DNA of 64,000 nucleotides from Colwellia psychrerythraea (GTDB lineage: Bacteria; Pseudomonadota; Gammaproteobacteria; Enterobacterales; Alteromonadaceae): NCBI RefSeq assembly GCF_000764185.1, contig NZ_JQEC01000002.1, positions 372,001-436,000 of the forward strand. Reading direction: 5' to 3'. The translations under genes were made by a program, and so were the position numbers. The notes under the pieces are model-generated. The model did no database searches. It was not told the origin of the DNA and saw only the letters and a list, made by a program, of their open reading frames with translations. Positions 28,816-36,986 of the stretch are shown here, one piece after another. Position 1 is the first letter of the stretch, and each line of letters begins with the position of its first letter.

Positions 28816-30533
28816 GTTATGATATTTGCATAATCGGAAGTGGTGCTGGCGCCTCCCCTATTGCCCATCAATTAGCCCAAGCTGGCGCCAAGGTATTAGT
28901 GCTTGAAAAAGGTCCTTGGTTAACTGAAAAAGAATTTTTTAAAGATGAACTGACCATCAGTATTCATGATGCTTACAACCCCAAACTGAGCGATGAACAG
29001 CACGTTATTGAAGAAGAGTACCTTGATGAAAATGACCAGCCTTTTTGGCAAGGCGAAAAAACCAGTGACTCTGGTTGGAGTTGGTGGAATGGCAACGTAG
29101 TTGGCGGCTCATCAAACTTTATGAGTGGTTATTTTCATCGCTTAAAGCCTATTGATTTTCGCTTAAAATCTGAATTCGGTAACATAAAAGGCGCTAACGT
29201 CGCCGATTGGCCAATAAGTTATGATGAGCTTGAACCTTATTATGCCAAAGTAGAACGTGAAGTGGGCGTCTCTGGTCGTGTGGTTAAACATCCACATCAA
29301 GAGCCACGTTCAACCGATTTCCCCTACCCACCTATTGCCGAATTACCCATGTCTTCATGGATAGATCAAGCAGCGAAAAAAATTGGCTATCATGCTATTC
29401 CTGTACCTAGAGCAATATTATCGAAACCGGCCATGGGCAGACGTAGTTGTGAGTATTCCGGTTATTGCAGCAGTTATGGTTGCTCTTCCGGCGCTAAAGG
29501 TAGTGGTAGAGCCGCATTATTAAACCATGCGATAGCAACAGGTAATTGCACCATTAAAGCCAATGCCAAGGTATACAAAATTGCCAGCGATAAAGATGGC
29601 AAAATTACTGGTGTGCACTATTACGATAAAATTGGTCGTAAAAAATCAGTCAGCGCCAAAATTTATGTCGTGGCTTGTCAGGCAGTAGAAACTTCTCGTT
29701 TATTATTGACTTCAACAGGTGAAAAATTCCCTAAAGGCCTAGCCAATAATGGCGATCAGGTTGGTAAGAACTTACTATTTAGCGGTGGTGGAACTGGCCA
29801 AGGTGATTTTAATTATGCTGATTTATCTGATGAAAAAGTTAATGAATTAAAGCAAGTGGGCCCTTTTATTAATAGAGCGTTACAAGACTGGTATCAAATT
29901 TCTGATAAAGCTTTTACCGGTGCCAATAAAAAAGGCCAAGCCAAAGGCGGCACTATCGACTTTTTATTCCACCAAAACCCCATCGCTAGAGCGCGAGGCA
30001 CACAATGGGGCCTTGATGAAAACGACAATGAGAAACTACTCTGGGGCGAAGATCTAAAACAAAGTTTAAAAACAGAATTTACCAGTTACAAAACCCTGCG
30101 CTTTGAAGTGTTTAATGACTGGCTACCAACAGACGATTGCTTTGTCAGCTTAGATGAGCAAGTAACCGACCAATGGGGCGATCCGGTAGCCAAAGTTCGT
30201 ATTGGTTACCATGATCACGACCTTGAAGTGGGTGAATATCTGTCACAAAAAGCAGAAAAATTGCTTGAAGCTTTAGGGGCCAAAAATGTCTCTTCCTCAG
30301 TAAGTGGTTATCCGTCAACAAACTTAATGGCCGGTGGTTGTCGCTTTGGTAACGACCCTAAAACTTCAGTACTGAACAAGAATTGCCAAGCACATGAAGT
30401 TGATAATTTATATGTTACCGATGGCTCATTTATGCCAACTGGCGGCAGTGTACCTTACACTTTTACCATTTATGCCAATGCTTTTAGAGTTGCCGATAAA
30501 ATCAAAGCCCATTGGCTAACACTTAAAAGCTAG
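28812..30533 (+). CDS. GMC-family FAD oxidoreductase
   Basis: A 573-aa flavoprotein oxidising an alcohol or sugar. The N-terminal FAD-binding motif CIIGSGAGASPIAHQLAQ, the GGSSNFMSGYFHR flavin loop and the C-terminal DGSFMPTGGSVPYTFTIYAN are typical of GMC dehydrogenases of the gluconate/sorbitol type. It has no signal peptide, consistent with piggy-back Tat export by its partner encoded just upstream (ATGA overlap). No cytochrome c subunit is encoded here, so the electron acceptor is unknown. Confidence 0.92.
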   Translation: MSYDICIIGSGAGASPIAHQLAQAGAKVLVLEKGPWLTEKEFFKDELTISIHDAYNPKLSDEQHVIEEEYLDENDQPFWQGEKTSDSGWSWWNGNVVGGSSNFMSGYFHRLKPIDFRLKSEFGNIKGANVADWPISYDELEPYYAKVEREVGVSGRVVKHPHQEPRSTDFPYPPIAELPMSSWIDQAAKKIGYHAIPVPRAILSKPAMGRRSCEYSGYCSSYGCSSGAKGSGRAALLNHAIATGNCTIKANAKVYKIASDKDGKITGVHYYDKIGRKKSVSAKIYVVACQAVETSRLLLTSTGEKFPKGLANNGDQVGKNLLFSGGGTGQGDFNYADLSDEKVNELKQVGPFINRALQDWYQISDKAFTGANKKGQAKGGTIDFLFHQNPIARARGTQWGLDENDNEKLLWGEDLKQSLKTEFTSYKTLRFEVFNDWLPTDDCFVSLDEQVTDQWGDPVAKVRIGYHDHDLEVGEYLSQKAEKLLEALGAKNVSSSVSGYPSTNLMAGGCRFGNDPKTSVLNKNCQAHEVDNLYVTDGSFMPTGGSVPYTFTIYANAFRVADKIKAHWLTLKS

Positions 30534-30648
30534 CCATAAAAATTAATACTTGAAACTCACTCCTAGAATAAGTTTGTGATACTTTTGTGAATTAATATTG
30601 CCATTATCAGGTCATCTTACTATAACTCTTAATTATTGGTGACCGTAT

Positions 30649-31575
30649 ATGACCTACAAATTATTATTATCTAGTACATTAGTTATCTTGCTAACCGCTT
30701 GTGGATCTGATGACAAGAGTACAGAGCAACAAACTAGCTTACCCCCTACACCATCAGTTACCACTTTAACCGGTGTCTTTTTAGACTCAGCAGTAAAGGG
30801 ACTAAATTATAAAACCGCTAGCCAAAGTGGCCAAACCAACGAGCTTGGTGAGTTTAGCTTTCAAGCCGATGAGATGATCACCTTCTCTATTGGCGCTATT
30901 GAACTGCCCAGCACGCTAGCCGCACTTTATATAACGCCTTTAGAGGTCTATCAAACGAATAACATCAATCAAATTGAAGTGGTTAACTTATTACGTTTAT
31001 TACAAAGTTTAGATTTGGATGGCGATGCGAGTAATGGAATCGAGATAACAGAATCGGTACATCAATTGGCCGCTAACTTAAGCATTGATTTTTCAGCTAC
31101 TGATTTTGAACAACAGATAGCAGAACTCATCAGCCTGAGCGGCGCTGCAAACCAAGAACTCGTGCCGGTAACAATGGCCATCGAACATTTTCAACTGACA
31201 CTGAACCAAATCAGTAATGATAACTTAACGCGTTGTACTACAACGCACGGAAAAATAGGTCATAGTGGCTTCTTTAATACTTTTCATCATAATGTTTCAG
31301 GAAAAGCAACAATTATTGATGACTGCACTATTGAAATCACTCAATTTAGTTATGATGGTGGCGGGCCGGATGTTTACTTTTACGGCGCAATCGATCATCA
31401 ATATGCTGAGTCTGCTGCTTTCGCAATTGGGCAACAAATTAATGGTCAAAGCTATGATAACGCCAGCATCACTTTAAAATTACCACAAAATAAAAGTTTA
31501 GATGACCTTAATGGTCTGAGTGTTTGGTGTGTAGATTTTTCCGCCAACTTTGGGCAAATGGAATTTACCCAATAA
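30649..31575 (+). CDS. DM13-domain lipoprotein
   Basis: A 308-aa lipoprotein (lipobox LLTACGSDD). The first half resembles repeat-type adhesin segments (GVFLDSAVKGLNYKT, a motif common in marine bacterial surface lipoproteins, and LLRLLQSLDLDGDASNGI). The C-terminal 105 residues look like a DM13 domain: GHSGFFNTFHHNVSGKA, FSYDGGGPDVYFYGA, then LNGLSVWCVDFSANFGQMEF, with the conserved Cys. DM13 has been proposed to be a redox or cytochrome-like domain; this is recall, not shown here. It is followed by a perfect 11-base hairpin. Confidence 0.85.
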   Translation: MTYKLLLSSTLVILLTACGSDDKSTEQQTSLPPTPSVTTLTGVFLDSAVKGLNYKTASQSGQTNELGEFSFQADEMITFSIGAIELPSTLAALYITPLEVYQTNNINQIEVVNLLRLLQSLDLDGDASNGIEITESVHQLAANLSIDFSATDFEQQIAELISLSGAANQELVPVTMAIEHFQLTLNQISNDNLTRCTTTHGKIGHSGFFNTFHHNVSGKATIIDDCTIEITQFSYDGGGPDVYFYGAIDHQYAESAAFAIGQQINGQSYDNASITLKLPQNKSLDDLNGLSVWCVDFSANFGQMEFTQ

Positions 31576-31592
31576 TCATAAAAAGCAGACTA

Positions 31593-31637
31593 ATTATGCC
31601 TGATTTTCTAGCTAGATCTATTAAGCTCAGGCATAAT
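31593..31637 (+). terminator. Hairpin after the DM13 lipoprotein
   Basis: Perfect inverted repeat ATTATGCCTGA (31593-31603) and TCAGGCATAAT (31627-31637) with a 23-base spacer. It lies 18 bases past the stop. No strong T-tract follows, so it may be a weak terminator or a mRNA-end hairpin. Confidence 0.5.
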
Positions 31638-31692
31638 CTTCGCTGTTCATTCTTATAAAACAAACTTATATAAAGTAAAAATAGGAAAGATT

Positions 31693-32556
31693 ATGATTTA
31701 CAGTATGACTGCTTTTGCTCGCATTGAAATTAAAGGCGATTGGGGCAACGCCGTGTGGGAGATCCGCTCGGTTAATCAAAGGTTCTTAGAAACATATTTT
31801 CGCTTACCTGAACAATTCCGAGGCATAGAGCCTGTTTTACGTGAACGTTTTCGTAAACAACTTAATCGCGGCAAAGTAGAGTGTAACTTACGCTTTAATG
31901 CCAACCCGGCAAATAAAAGTGAATTAGCGCTAAATGAGAAGCTAGCTTTGCAACTTGTTGAACATGCTAATTGGATCAATGGACACACGCTTAACAGCCA
32001 AGTTAACCCTATTGAAGTAATGCGCTGGCCTGGTGTGATGGAAGCTCCTGAAACAGACATGAGTGCCATTCAAGCTGAGTTATTGGCTGGTTTTGATCAA
32101 GCGCTAAAAGATTTCATTGAAGCCCGCGCTAGCGAAGGTGAAAACCTTAAGGCTATGATTGAACAACGTCTTGATGCTATAGCTACCGAAGCCGATAAAG
32201 TACAAACGCATATGCCAGACGTAATTGCTTGGCAACGTAATCGCATTATCGAAAAATTCACCGATGCTAAAATTGATTTAGACTCTGGCCGTGTTGAGCA
32301 GGAGTTAGTTTTATTAGCGCAAAAAATGGATGTTGCCGAAGAGCTAGATCGCCTGAACAGCCATGTTAGCGAAACCAAAAAAATCTTGAAAAAAGGTGGC
32401 GCTCAAGGTCGCCGTTTAGACTTCATGATGCAAGAGTTTAATCGCGAAGCGAATACCCTAGGCTCTAAATCTATTAATACCGACATTACCGCCAGCGCGG
32501 TAGAGTTAAAAGTACTCATTGAACAGATGCGTGAACAGATTGCGAATATAGAGTAG
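31693..32556 (+). CDS. yicC: YicC family endoribonuclease-like protein
   Basis: A 287-aa stress-related protein of the YicC/YloC family, recently described as an endoribonuclease that acts on sRNAs such as RyhB (recall). MIYSMTAFARIEIKGDWGNAVWEIRSVNQRF and the C-terminal RLDFMMQEFNREANTLGSK are near-invariant family motifs. The last codons (Q-I-A-N-I-E-stop) fall inside the attL core of the island that follows; the island end supplies the final GAG and TAG, so the protein is unchanged. Confidence 0.96.
   Translation: MIYSMTAFARIEIKGDWGNAVWEIRSVNQRFLETYFRLPEQFRGIEPVLRERFRKQLNRGKVECNLRFNANPANKSELALNEKLALQLVEHANWINGHTLNSQVNPIEVMRWPGVMEAPETDMSAIQAELLAGFDQALKDFIEARASEGENLKAMIEQRLDAIATEADKVQTHMPDVIAWQRNRIIEKFTDAKIDLDSGRVEQELVLLAQKMDVAEELDRLNSHVSETKKILKKGGAQGRRLDFMMQEFNREANTLGSKSINTDITASAVELKVLIEQMREQIANIE
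32536..32552 (+). other. attL core (17 bp)
   Basis: Left copy of CAGATTGCGAATATAGA, within the last codons of yicC. The bases after it (GTAG) differ from those after attR (ATAA); both give a Glu codon and a stop. Confidence 0.88.
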
Positions 32557-32593
32557 CTTTTCCAAGTCATCACAAACGCATCTACATGCAACT

Positions 32594-32619
32594 AAAGCCT
32601 CGTTTTACGGGGCTTTTTT
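32594..32619 (+). terminator. Terminator inside the left island end
   Basis: Stem AAAGCCTCG / CGGGGCTTT with TTTTA loop and a T6 tract. It is supplied by the island and would terminate yicC transcription in place of the original terminator, which is now at 45109. Confidence 0.85.
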
Positions 32620-32663
32620 GTTCCTGCGCATTCCCATCTGTTTACAGGTGTTGTAGTATTTGT

Positions 32664-32715
32664 GGTGGGCAATATGGTGAGCAAACGATCACCGTAAAAA
32701 TATCATTGGTGGGCA
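32664..32715 (+). repeat. Putative integrase arm-binding repeats, left
   Basis: GGTGGGCAA at 32664 and GGTGAGCAAA at 32676 repeat with 12-bp spacing; a third GGTGGGCA is at 32708. The same 12-bp-spaced pair occurs inside attR (44971 and 44983). Symmetric placement at both ends suggests arm sites for the integrase N-terminal domain. Confidence 0.65.
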
Positions 32716-32724
32716 GGAAGCGAT

Positions 32725-33939
32725 ATGGCAACTATTACAGCAAAACAAATACAAGCTTTTGTAAAGGGAGTGCCTAAAAGGCACCCTATTGGTAGCGGAC
32801 TGTATTTAGTGGTAAGGAATTCAGCAACGCCATATTGGATGTTACGCTATTCGTCAAATGGTAAACGAAAGGAAATAACTTTAGGCCAATACCCTGATTT
32901 ATCATTAGCCGATGCTAAAGGCGATGCTGCAATTAAAAAACGAGAAATAAACTTAGGCGCTGATCCGCTAATTGCTAGAAAGCGAATAAAGGAACAAGCA
33001 ATAAGGTTAGTCGATGATTTATTTGCTGATTGGTATGAGAGCGATTTAGTTAAACGTCTTAAATATCCGAACATACCGAAGCGTATTTATACTAACGATG
33101 TGAAACCTCATATTGGTGATATGAAAATAGAAGAGGTTAACGCGCGTGATATACGTAATATAATTCAGCTTATCTCTACAACTAGACCAACAGTGAGCAA
33201 TGATGCGCTAATTTATTTAAAACAGTTATTCAGGCATGGAATTAAGCTTGATCTAACTAGCCAGAACCCTGCCAGTGCTTTTACGTATTCAGATGCAGGT
33301 GGTATTGAAAAAAGTCGTGACCGACACTTAACTATTGAAGAATTGACCAAAGTTTTTGACGTATTTAAAAAACACTCTGCTAAGTTTAATCGTGATAATT
33401 ATCTAGCATGTGCCTTGTTAGTAACATTAGGCGTCCGTAAAAGTGAGCTTTGTTGTGCCAAGTGGGAAGAATTTGAGCTTAATAAAGCTTTATGGCACTT
33501 ACCAGAAGGTAGGAGTAAAACAGGCGCACCAATTACCATTCCCTTACCTAATCAAGTTTTAGCATGGTTAAATGAGCTATCTATGCGTGCTTGCGGCTCT
33601 GATTATGTATTCCCTGCTAGACGAGCATCAAAAAAACCTCATATGGGCGACGATACGTTAAATAGAGCTATTTCATCGATGTTTGGTCATGAGGCTGGCC
33701 GTAAAATTCAGCCATCAAACCTAATGGGGGAAATAAAGCCATTTTCGCCACACGATTTAAGACGAACATTTAGAAGTTTAGCGGCATCACAAGGGGTTTC
33801 AGGCCATGTTGCGGAACGATGTTTAAATCATAAATTAAAAGGTGTTGAAGGTATTTATGATCGCCATGATTACCTTGAAGAGAGAAAAGAAGCACACGAA
33901 AAAATAGCAAATTTGTTAGAGCCAATAATTGATAAATAA
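32725..33939 (+). CDS. P4-type tyrosine integrase
   Basis: A 404-aa site-specific recombinase that integrates the island into yicC. It has the DUF4102-type arm-binding domain at the N-terminus (YLVVRNSATPYWMLRYSSNGK, ITLGQYPDLSLADA), a core-binding region, and a catalytic domain with the full set: Arg in LGVRKSELC, HDLRRTFRSLA (His-x-x-Arg), His in CLNHKLKG and Tyr in GIYDRHDY. It is the first gene after attL and reads into the island. The ATG at 32725 gives the family-typical N-terminus. Confidence 0.95.
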   Translation: MATITAKQIQAFVKGVPKRHPIGSGLYLVVRNSATPYWMLRYSSNGKRKEITLGQYPDLSLADAKGDAAIKKREINLGADPLIARKRIKEQAIRLVDDLFADWYESDLVKRLKYPNIPKRIYTNDVKPHIGDMKIEEVNARDIRNIIQLISTTRPTVSNDALIYLKQLFRHGIKLDLTSQNPASAFTYSDAGGIEKSRDRHLTIEELTKVFDVFKKHSAKFNRDNYLACALLVTLGVRKSELCCAKWEEFELNKALWHLPEGRSKTGAPITIPLPNQVLAWLNELSMRACGSDYVFPARRASKKPHMGDDTLNRAISSMFGHEAGRKIQPSNLMGEIKPFSPHDLRRTFRSLAASQGVSGHVAERCLNHKLKGVEGIYDRHDYLEERKEAHEKIANLLEPIIDK

Positions 33940-34169
33940 TTTTAAGTTTATTTCGAGTCACTTCGATATTGGCTCTGACTTAATCGTCCACTTGATTAGG
34001 TCAGCTCAAACCTAAAACCGGCAACCTCTTTAAATCTGCGGCTACAACAGAATGTTAAGTAAAGGCTTATGTAATTAAATAACTAACTCAATATAACTAT
34101 GAAATAGCTAACGATTCCCAAATATTACTGAACACTTAGGAAGTCACCGTGAATATTCCTAGGTTAAGA

Positions 34170-34988
34170 TTAAAGGAAAACATCTTCTGACATAAGTTCA
34201 ACGCTACCATTATCCATAGTGGCAAGTTCCCATTTTTTCTGGAATTCATTATTTAGCCCGCTTAAGTGTTTGTCAATATAGCGAGACAACACTCTGAATT
34301 TATATATTAAATCGAGCTTTTTGTTATGTTTTAATTCTCTGTATTTGTGGTTGATTTTTTCATCCAAAAATAGTAAATCGTATATGCCAACCTGCGCTAA
34401 ACCAATAGAAAAATGGTCTTGATCTTGAAGGTGAACCTTTTTAATGGCTTGAGCAAAAGTTACTGGTTTCTGCCTTGCCATATAGGCCATAAGTCCCAAG
34501 TATTTTCTTTTTAAATTAGATGTTTTTATTCCATAAAAATAATACCATCGAAAGTTTTCTTCTTGATAGAAAATATCAAACAAACCACAGTATTCAAGGA
34601 GTTCTAAGCTGTACTCTGGCTGGATATTATCTATCTCCATACCAAAATCGATAATATTTTCCATGTCTTCATCATAACAATCGACCGCATATTTAATATG
34701 ACGACATATACTTTTACAAGCATTTTGAATATGTATATTTTGAGTAACTTTATTATCAACAGACAATGTTTTTTGCCAAGCCCCTATCGAATTAATCAGG
34801 TCTACTGCTATTTCGTCATAGTCAATGATCTCACTATCATACAGCCTCGCATGCGTGTTTCCACGGTCATTAATTAGATATGATGCCCTAGCTAATACTA
34901 ATTCATACGAATTTCTTTTCATGTCGCTACTTATTTCGTAGATTACTTTTTTAAAATCGATTATAAATTTTTGGATTGGATTAACCAT
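34170..34988 (-). CDS. Orphan hypothetical protein, 272 aa
   Basis: I do not recognise a family. The 272-aa protein is charged, predicted mostly helical, has no signal peptide or membrane segment, and no obvious catalytic motif. Notable stretches are the acidic YDEDMENIIDFGMEID and a Tyr/Trp-rich region FRWYYFYGIKTSNLKRKYLG, followed by a possible winged-helix region (KPVTFAQAIKKVHLQDQDHF). It is the only leftward gene of the island, 230 bases from the integrase, and precedes an 800-base non-coding region. AAAGGAA on the minus strand before the ATG supports translation. It is a cargo gene of unknown role. Confidence 0.8.
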   Translation of the reverse strand: MVNPIQKFIIDFKKVIYEISSDMKRNSYELVLARASYLINDRGNTHARLYDSEIIDYDEIAVDLINSIGAWQKTLSVDNKVTQNIHIQNACKSICRHIKYAVDCYDEDMENIIDFGMEIDNIQPEYSLELLEYCGLFDIFYQEENFRWYYFYGIKTSNLKRKYLGLMAYMARQKPVTFAQAIKKVHLQDQDHFSIGLAQVGIYDLLFLDEKINHKYRELKHNKKLDLIYKFRVLSRYIDKHLSGLNNEFQKKWELATMDNGSVELMSEDVFL

Positions 34989-35642
34989 GAAAATTTTCCT
35001 TTCATTGTTGTGAATTTAAAAGTTCAGTTAATGTTTCTGTGATGTCATCGATGCACTCATTTTGAGTAGATTGGCTTTCGCGGGTATGCTTTTAATAAAT
35101 GTGCTTCACGCAAAAAGTCCTATCACCGTCACTTCTACTAAGAGAGGTTATTTTTCAGTTAGCTGAAAAATAATATCTAAGTAGACAAGTAACTTGTTTA
35201 AATTAATATGAGCATGCCTAGGTAAGCTTTTTAGCTAAAAAAGCAGAGAATGTATATAGCAATTTCTGACAATATTATTCAACTTGGATTCGCTTTACTG
35301 CCATAAAAAACACTTTATATACAACCACTTAACAAAACATATGAAAGGACATAAAAATTAAAGGTTTTAGGGGGTATTTAAGTTCATGAAACTAAATGAA
35401 TTTCCCAAAATAACTTTTTTATAATAAATATCCAAAAAATTTGCACATAGACAACATGAAACTCAATTTCAAAGGTAAATCCTGACTAATTCACTTTAAT
35501 AGGTCACTATCAAACCTACGTCCTCTTTTTTTTAAATCTAATTTATTAATCTCTACTTAGACTTAAAACAGATCTAGTTCATATTTATTAATTAACTCCT
35601 ACCTAGTTCAACCCAAAGTTTGTTAATCCCTAAAATCATGAA

Positions 35643-35684
35643 GAAATCGTCACGCTTCGTGACTAACTTATATGAAATCGTCAC
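35643..35684. promoter_or_regulatory. Repeated operator-like sites upstream of the AlpA-like gene
   Basis: Direct repeat GAAATCGTCAC at 35643-35653 and 35674-35684, 31 bp apart (three helical turns). The first runs into the palindrome GTCACGCTTCGTGAC (35649-35663); the second is followed by an imperfect one (GTCAC-AGAA-CGTGGC). They end 36 bases before the -35 of the next promoter. Confidence 0.6.
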
Positions 35685-35720
35685 AGAACGTGGCGTAAGT
35701 CATTGTTTTATATAAATTAG

Positions 35721-35749
35721 TTGACCTTTTATTTTTTGCTGCGTAGGAT
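35721..35749 (+). promoter_or_regulatory. Sigma-70-type promoter of the AlpA-like gene
   Basis: TTGACC (35721-35726), 17-base spacer, TAGGAT (35744-35749), located 36 bases before the ATG at 35785. Confidence 0.6.
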
Positions 35750-35784
35750 TCCCACACACATTAAGAAACGTACAAGGGAACACC

Positions 35785-36042
35785 ATGACAGCACAATACA
35801 CACAACCCACTTCAGAGAGACGTCAGGAGTTATTAAAAATAGCTGGTGAATCTGAGCGGCTAGTAAAGGACGAAGAACGAAAAAAAATTACTACTCTGAG
35901 CCGTAGTGAAGCATGGAAAAAAGAAAGAGAAGGGGCATATCCTAAAAGGATTCGATTAAGTCAAAATTCTGTGGCGTGGTTATTATCTGACCTTCTCAGC
36001 TTTATCTATCAACAAGTTCCAACTAATAAGAAGCCTGATTAA
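35785..36042 (+). CDS. AlpA-like small regulator
   Basis: An 85-aa protein whose second half (LSRSEAWKKEREGAYPKRIR, then LSQNSVAWLLSDLLSFIYQQV) matches the pattern of AlpA-family excisionase/activator proteins: helix-turn, short wing with YPKRIRLS, then W-x-x-S-D-x-x-x-x-I. These proteins bind DNA and switch on integrase or early genes of P4-type islands and satellites. The N-terminus is longer and more charged than usual. AAGGGA seven bases before the ATG supports the start. Confidence 0.75.
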   Translation: MTAQYTQPTSERRQELLKIAGESERLVKDEERKKITTLSRSEAWKKEREGAYPKRIRLSQNSVAWLLSDLLSFIYQQVPTNKKPD

Positions 36043-36093
36043 TAGATAATTAACTATGAAAAGATTAATCGGTCATCAATATTTTTAGGATGA

Positions 36094-36495
36094 ATGATGG
36101 GTGCTGAAAAAAATAAAAGGTTCAAGCCGAAAGAACGCTTCGCAGGAATTCCCCACATAGTAATGAGTCACCCTGATTACATTGGCCTTGGGGGAAATGC
36201 GGTTAAATTATTACTAGAAGCAGCTAGGCAATACAACGGAAGGAATAATGGAAAACTATGCTTCCCTTGGTCACAGATGTCTCAACGAGGTTGGAGATCT
36301 CAAGAGACATTACAAACAGCCAAGAATAAGTTATTAGCGAATAACCTATTCGTTATAAGTAAATATGGTGGCTTCTTAAATGGTAGAGGGGTTCCGCAAT
36401 ACTACGCAATAACATGGCAATCAATTGATGAAATCATTGGCTTTGAAATGGATATAGAGCCAAGTAATACCCCTGTAAGAAGCTTTAATTTATAA
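36094..36495 (+). CDS. Replication-type winged-helix protein
   Basis: A 133-aa DNA-binding protein. KERFAGIPHIVMSHPDYIGL opens a winged-helix fold typical of plasmid or phage replication initiators: NAVKLLLEAARQYNG, then QMSQRGWRSQETLQTAKNKL as recognition helix and a GRGVPQYYAITW wing. It is shorter than full initiators. Two consecutive ATGs (36094, 36097) follow TAGGA. Immediately downstream lies a cluster of 11-bp imperfect palindromes that could be its binding sites. Replication or repressor role is inferred. Confidence 0.65.
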   Translation: MMGAEKNKRFKPKERFAGIPHIVMSHPDYIGLGGNAVKLLLEAARQYNGRNNGKLCFPWSQMSQRGWRSQETLQTAKNKLLANNLFVISKYGGFLNGRGVPQYYAITWQSIDEIIGFEMDIEPSNTPVRSFNL

Positions 36496-36507
36496 AAATT
36501 TCCTTAT

Positions 36508-36674
36508 ACGAAATTCGTCTCGATTCACGACGATAATCGTAGGGCTCTCAATACGTTTTTCGGTACACGATGGTAAATTTCAAGACGAAAACCGTAGCAG
36601 GGATAAAATAGAAATTACTATTTATAAGGAACTTAAAGGTATGTAGGTACTAACTACAGTAATACGGTTTTCGT
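36508..36674. repeat. Iteron-like array of 11-bp palindromes
   Basis: Related 11-bp elements of form ACG-N5-CGT: ACGAAATTCGT (36508), ACGATAATCGT (36530), ACGAAAACCGT (36585) and its exact inverse ACGGTTTTCGT (36664), plus the weaker ACGTTTTTCGG (36553). The first three start about 22 bp apart (two helical turns). They lie in a 280-base non-coding gap directly after the replication-type protein gene. Confidence 0.6.
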
Positions 36675-36775
36675 ATTCCTATATATATAACCATACCTAA
36701 ACATAAAAAGTGCTCATTAATCGAAGGTTAACCCTTAGCTAGTTAATCAACATAATCATAGACAAAGGAATAGGT

Positions 36776-36970
36776 ATGACAGTAACTGAAACAATAACTT
36801 TAAAAGACACCATTGCTACTAAAGCAGAGCAAATAACTGCATTAGCTTTAGTAGCACAAGCAGGAAGCATTGAAGAACTAACCATTGATAAAATTGAAAG
36901 CCTATTTAGTTTATTTATTTATCGACTGATATTGCAAACCTTACAGATCAAATTAATTATCCATTCATAA
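36776..36970 (+). CDS. Small hypothetical protein, 64 aa
   Basis: A 64-aa frame preceded by a good AAAGGAA (six-base spacing) and followed 16 bases later by the recombinase gene, so it is likely translated as its partner. TETITLKDTIATKAEQITAL is helical; the last 15 residues are hydrophobic and unusual, possibly after a frameshift. No family is recognised. Confidence 0.5.
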   Translation: MTVTETITLKDTIATKAEQITALALVAQAGSIEELTIDKIESLFSLFIYRLILQTLQIKLIIHS

Positions 36971-36986
36971 AAATAGAGGTGAAATA

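Larger units (their letters stand above)
34989..35784. other. Island control region, no long gene seen
   Basis: This 796-base, very AT-rich stretch lies between the divergent orphan gene and the AlpA-like gene. Nothing coding is convincing. Its right end holds the repeats at 35643-35684 and a promoter at 35721-35749. Given divergent flanking genes it is likely a switch or origin region. Confidence 0.5.

Noticed and set aside
31693-32600. A tRNA gene as the integration target
   Set aside because: The att core lies in the yicC coding end; no cloverleaf can be drawn from the flanking bases.
32586-32777. A 63-codon frame at the left island end
   Set aside because: It runs through the terminator, the arm-type repeats and the integrase start, so it is not a gene.
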